Shown: positions 61,726 through 64,000 of the stretch, in pieces
Layout: each line of letters begins with the position of its first letter
Numbering within the stretch: position 1 is the first letter of the stretch
DNA from: an uncultured Poribacteria bacterium
Lineage (GTDB): Bacteria; Poribacteria; WGA-4E; WGA-3G
Direction of reading: 5' to 3'
Length of the DNA stretch: 64,000 bases
Assembly: GCA_958295855.1 (NCBI GenBank)
Contig: OY282383.1
Coordinates: 3,886,481-3,950,480 of the forward strand
The notes under the pieces: model-generated
What the model was told of the DNA's origin: nothing
The model's database searches: none
What the model saw: the letters and a program-made list of their open reading frames with translations, nothing else
Made by a program: the position numbers and the translations under genes

Positions 61726-61821
61726 ACGACTAAAGCATGAAAATAGGGCGGGCGGGCCAGCGGGGCGATATGTTTATAGTAACGGGGTAATTAATACGAT
61801 TTTAAACGCTAGGTTGATACC

Positions 61822-63462
61822 ATGAGAAACCGAAAAAGAACGCACCCATATCTAGCATATTCGCTCCTTATCCACTGCTTGCTATTACTTGGTGTGTGGT
61901 GGCTATTGCCGAAGCAGGCACCCTTGGCACCATTTCATGACTGGCTGGATATTTCGATAGAGTACGTAAAGAGACCTGTCTTGGAACCGCCAAAGCGGGT
62001 TGAATTCCCACCCCCTGTTGAACAGCCCTCACCAAGTCCAACACGCATCAAAGATGCGGGTTCCGAAAAACCGCCCGCGCCTGCAAAGCCGGAGCCCGGA
62101 TTGAACGCAGCGTGGCTAACAACGCGTAGCAACGAGGAGGGCAGCACCCGCAGGCAGGAAAACGTTACAACTGCCCGAATTTGGCTGAAAACATCACCAA
62201 AGCTAACACGCCTTAAAGATGCGGGTTCCTCGCTTGCATCGAAACCCCCAGCATCGCAGCATGTCAAGGTTGGAAAAGGGCGGGCGGGAACAACTCATTC
62301 GCTTAATCGGGTAATGGTGGCAGTACCACCTGCCTCCAAAACAGCGAATATGGCACCGCAAGCGGAAACGAGCTCACCAAATCCAACACGCATCAAAGAT
62401 GCGGGTTCCGATGATGCCTTAAATGCCGCTTCGCCAACGGTGGGAGCACCGAAGATTTACTACGGCAGTCGGCGCGGCGATGCACTTCGAGCCACAGGAA
62501 TGGGCAATTCATGGGGCGGTGGAAGTCCTTCGGGCAGTACTAATGTGGGGGGTATTTACGTTCAGATGATGAAGGACATCGCCCGAGGGCTCGCAACGGC
62601 AGCGACAAGTAAGAACGTAGATGTTGTTTTTATTCTTGATGAAACGGCAAGCATGATAGACAACATACGCGGGATCCGAGCATACGTGGAATTCCTTTTT
62701 GATGCATTGAAACGAGATGGACACGATGCCACTTTTGGACTGGTGACATTCACAGATAAGGTAAAAATACACGGCCGCACCGCCGACCTCGGGGCCTTCA
62801 AAAACTGGCTTTTTAAGATAGGGGTTGACGGTGGTGGTGACATGGCAGAAGCAGGTTTAGATGCACTCATGACAGCCGTAACAGAGACAAAATTTCGCCG
62901 CGGCGCGCAACGCTTCTTTGTCCTCGCGAGTGACGCGGCTTTCCACGATGCAGATTACGATGGAAGATCTGCCTATAGTTTAGATGCAGTCATTGAAACA
63001 TTACAAAGCGAGCAGATTCGTGTTGACGTTATCGGCATTGATTATCTGCCAATTCAGCAAATTGCAATGGCAACAGGTGGCACCTGGCGCGCTATCCCCG
63101 GCAGAGGCTATCTTGAATATGTGCCGCCGTTAACTTTAACGGTGAAGATGTTCTCCAAATTAGGCACACTTAATGTTAACAACAAACAATTGGACGATAA
63201 AATTACGGTTTACATTAACAATCCGCCGCGTCCCAAAACGTTAAGGTTAACCTGGAAAGTGCTCAATCCTTTGGGGGAAAGGTGCTACGGCCCATTCACG
63301 GAGGAGAGAATCATTCCGGAGGATGGTTCAACAAAGATAGAATTGACTCCAGTACTCAACAGTGCAGCGTTCCAAACAATGCCGGGTACCTACACCGTCA
63401 TCTATCGTCTCGAAAATGAGCAGGGGCATCAAAGCATCCTCCGCAGGACATTAACCTATTAA
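61822..63462 (+). CDS. von Willebrand A protein with TonB-like N-terminus and three family B peptides
   Basis: 546 residues. A membrane helix (LAYSLLIHCLLLLGVWWLLP) and a Pro-rich region (PKRVEFPPPVEQPSPSP) resemble TonB. Within it lie three family B peptides, PSPTRIKDAGS, PKLTRLKDAGS and PNPTRIKDAGS, and a family F piece (GKGRAGTT). From about residue 265 is a VWA domain with VVFILDETASM (DxTxS in place of DxSxS), FGLVTFTDKV, GDMAEAGLDALM and FVLASDAAFHD. A beta tail ends the protein. Location is probably periplasmic, anchored to the inner membrane. Confidence 0.82.
   Translation: MRNRKRTHPYLAYSLLIHCLLLLGVWWLLPKQAPLAPFHDWLDISIEYVKRPVLEPPKRVEFPPPVEQPSPSPTRIKDAGSEKPPAPAKPEPGLNAAWLTTRSNEEGSTRRQENVTTARIWLKTSPKLTRLKDAGSSLASKPPASQHVKVGKGRAGTTHSLNRVMVAVPPASKTANMAPQAETSSPNPTRIKDAGSDDALNAASPTVGAPKIYYGSRRGDALRATGMGNSWGGGSPSGSTNVGGIYVQMMKDIARGLATAATSKNVDVVFILDETASMIDNIRGIRAYVEFLFDALKRDGHDATFGLVTFTDKVKIHGRTADLGAFKNWLFKIGVDGGGDMAEAGLDALMTAVTETKFRRGAQRFFVLASDAAFHDADYDGRSAYSLDAVIETLQSEQIRVDVIGIDYLPIQQIAMATGGTWRAIPGRGYLEYVPPLTLTVKMFSKLGTLNVNNKQLDDKITVYINNPPRPKTLRLTWKVLNPLGERCYGPFTEERIIPEDGSTKIELTPVLNSAAFQTMPGTYTVIYRLENEQGHQSILRRTLTY
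62034..62070. repeat. Family B repeat in the VWA gene (copy 1)
   Basis: Core CGCATCAAAGATGCG at 62044-62058, translated SPTRIKDAGS. Confidence 0.9.
62195..62232. repeat. Family B repeat in the VWA gene (copy 2, diverged)
   Basis: Core CGCCTTAAAGATGCG at 62209-62223, translated KLTRLKDAGS. One stem base pair is changed. Confidence 0.85.
62377..62412. repeat. Family B repeat in the VWA gene (copy 3)
   Basis: Core CGCATCAAAGATGCG at 62389-62403, translated NPTRIKDAGS, with flanks identical to the lipoprotein copies. Confidence 0.9.
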
Positions 63463-63483
63463 AGGTAGTAGGCACGCTCCGAC

Positions 63484-64000
63484 ATGCCGCAAACAAAAAT
63501 GAAACAACAGATTTTTGAACAGTGCCATCACCATTTTAAGGATATCGTTGCCATTCGACGCGATATTCATCAGCACCCTGAATTGAGGTTTGCCGTTGAG
63601 CGCACCGCGGGCATTGCCGCCAAAGCACTTCACGCGCTCAGCATTCCAGTGAAAACCGGCATCGGTAGGACAGGTGTTGTCGGGGATTTGGAGGTTCCGG
63701 GGGCAACAAAGCGAGTCGCGCTACGGGCCGATATGGACGCGCTCCCGATTCAGGAACAAACTGATGTGCCGTATAAATCAAAAATTGATGGCAAAGCACA
63801 CCTGTGTGGGCATGATGCACACACGGCGATGCTCATCGGTACAGCGAAAATTCTCTCGCATTTCAGAAGCAGTCTTAAAGCACATGTCCGATTTATCTTC
63901 CAGCCATGCGAAGAGGCGTTCCCCGGCGGTGCGCCCGCGATGATAGAAGACGGGGCGTTGGAAGATGTTGACGAAATCTACGGGATACATGTGTTTCCAC
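63484..64000 (+). CDS. M20-family amidohydrolase, N-terminal part
   Basis: The frame opens at ATG 63484 and runs off the right edge (172 codons, no stop). It contains IRRDIHQHPELRFAVE, VALRADMDALPIQEQT, the metal-binding HLCGHDAHTAML and FIFQPCEEAFPGGAPAM, the signature of hippurate hydrolase / aminoacylase-like amidohydrolases. An in-frame ATG at 63499 is an alternative start. It follows the VWA gene by 21 bases on the same strand. Confidence 0.9.
   Translation, partial: MPQTKMKQQIFEQCHHHFKDIVAIRRDIHQHPELRFAVERTAGIAAKALHALSIPVKTGIGRTGVVGDLEVPGATKRVALRADMDALPIQEQTDVPYKSKIDGKAHLCGHDAHTAMLIGTAKILSHFRSSLKAHVRFIFQPCEEAFPGGAPAMIEDGALEDVDEIYGIHVFP

Noticed and set aside
1..64000. tRNA or rRNA genes
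   Set aside because: No cloverleaf with T-loop GTTCGA-type sequence in proper context nor rRNA sequence was seen; GCTCGAACC at 36115 is part of repeat R1. A tRNAscan run would settle it.

Overview
The window looks like a chromosomal segment of a Gram-negative bacterium most like Candidatus Poribacteria (inference from gene content; no marker gene such as 16S rRNA is present). It has a dense set of phytanoyl-CoA dioxygenase paralogues, DUF1501 and cytochrome-type PSD1 proteins, a Cys-type sulfatase, secreted LamG and CBM9-like proteins sharing a KL..W..K carboxy-terminal tail, secreted peptidases with type-9-like sorting tails, and many families of short palindromic repeats.

Layout. 1-5.8 kb: a minus-strand defence block with a HicA-like toxin (cut by the edge), two near-identical mod-type DNA adenine methyltransferases with different central recognition regions, and two unrecognised genes between them. 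5.9-7.1 kb: a small module with a strong promoter and two hypothetical genes, bounded by a 16-bp inverted repeat. 7.2-33 kb: an accessory catabolic region with DUF1501, aspartic protease, PSD1 and sulfatase genes, five phytanoyl-CoA dioxygenases, GH32 and GH43-like enzymes, oxidoreductases, an IS200/IS605-type element, a methyltransferase/nuclease pair, and several decayed genes (SAM methyltransferase, GNAT, two LamG fragments, an SDR). 33-42 kb: housekeeping genes (ftsH-folP, acpS, a PorV-like barrel, yigZ, a GcvH-like protein, a TRM11-like methyltransferase, mqnD). 43-64 kb: a beta/gamma-crystallin protein, a flotillin-like coiled coil, M6 and M28 peptidases, a lipoprotein, DinG-like helicase, HtrA, an AAA ATPase, a DRG-type GTPase, a von Willebrand A protein and a partial M20 amidohydrolase.

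The most striking signal is a set of palindromic repeat families (called A to H below). Family A (CCCC-GCAAAGC-GGGG core) and family B (CGCATCAAAGATGCG core) lie not only between genes but inside reading frames: three times in the PorV-like gene, twice in yigZ (where the second copy breaks the frame), once each in folP and the M6 peptidase, three times in the von Willebrand A gene, once inside a lipoprotein signal peptide, and once at the very end of dinG. They resemble in behaviour the protein-coding palindromic elements of Rickettsia, but the sequences are different. Larger composite repeats sit directly upstream of acpS, yigZ, mqnD and other genes; most carry family A copies nested in a variable loop, and one copy looks like an empty site. 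Family A is absent from about 6 to 35 kb, the region richest in apparent accessory genes.
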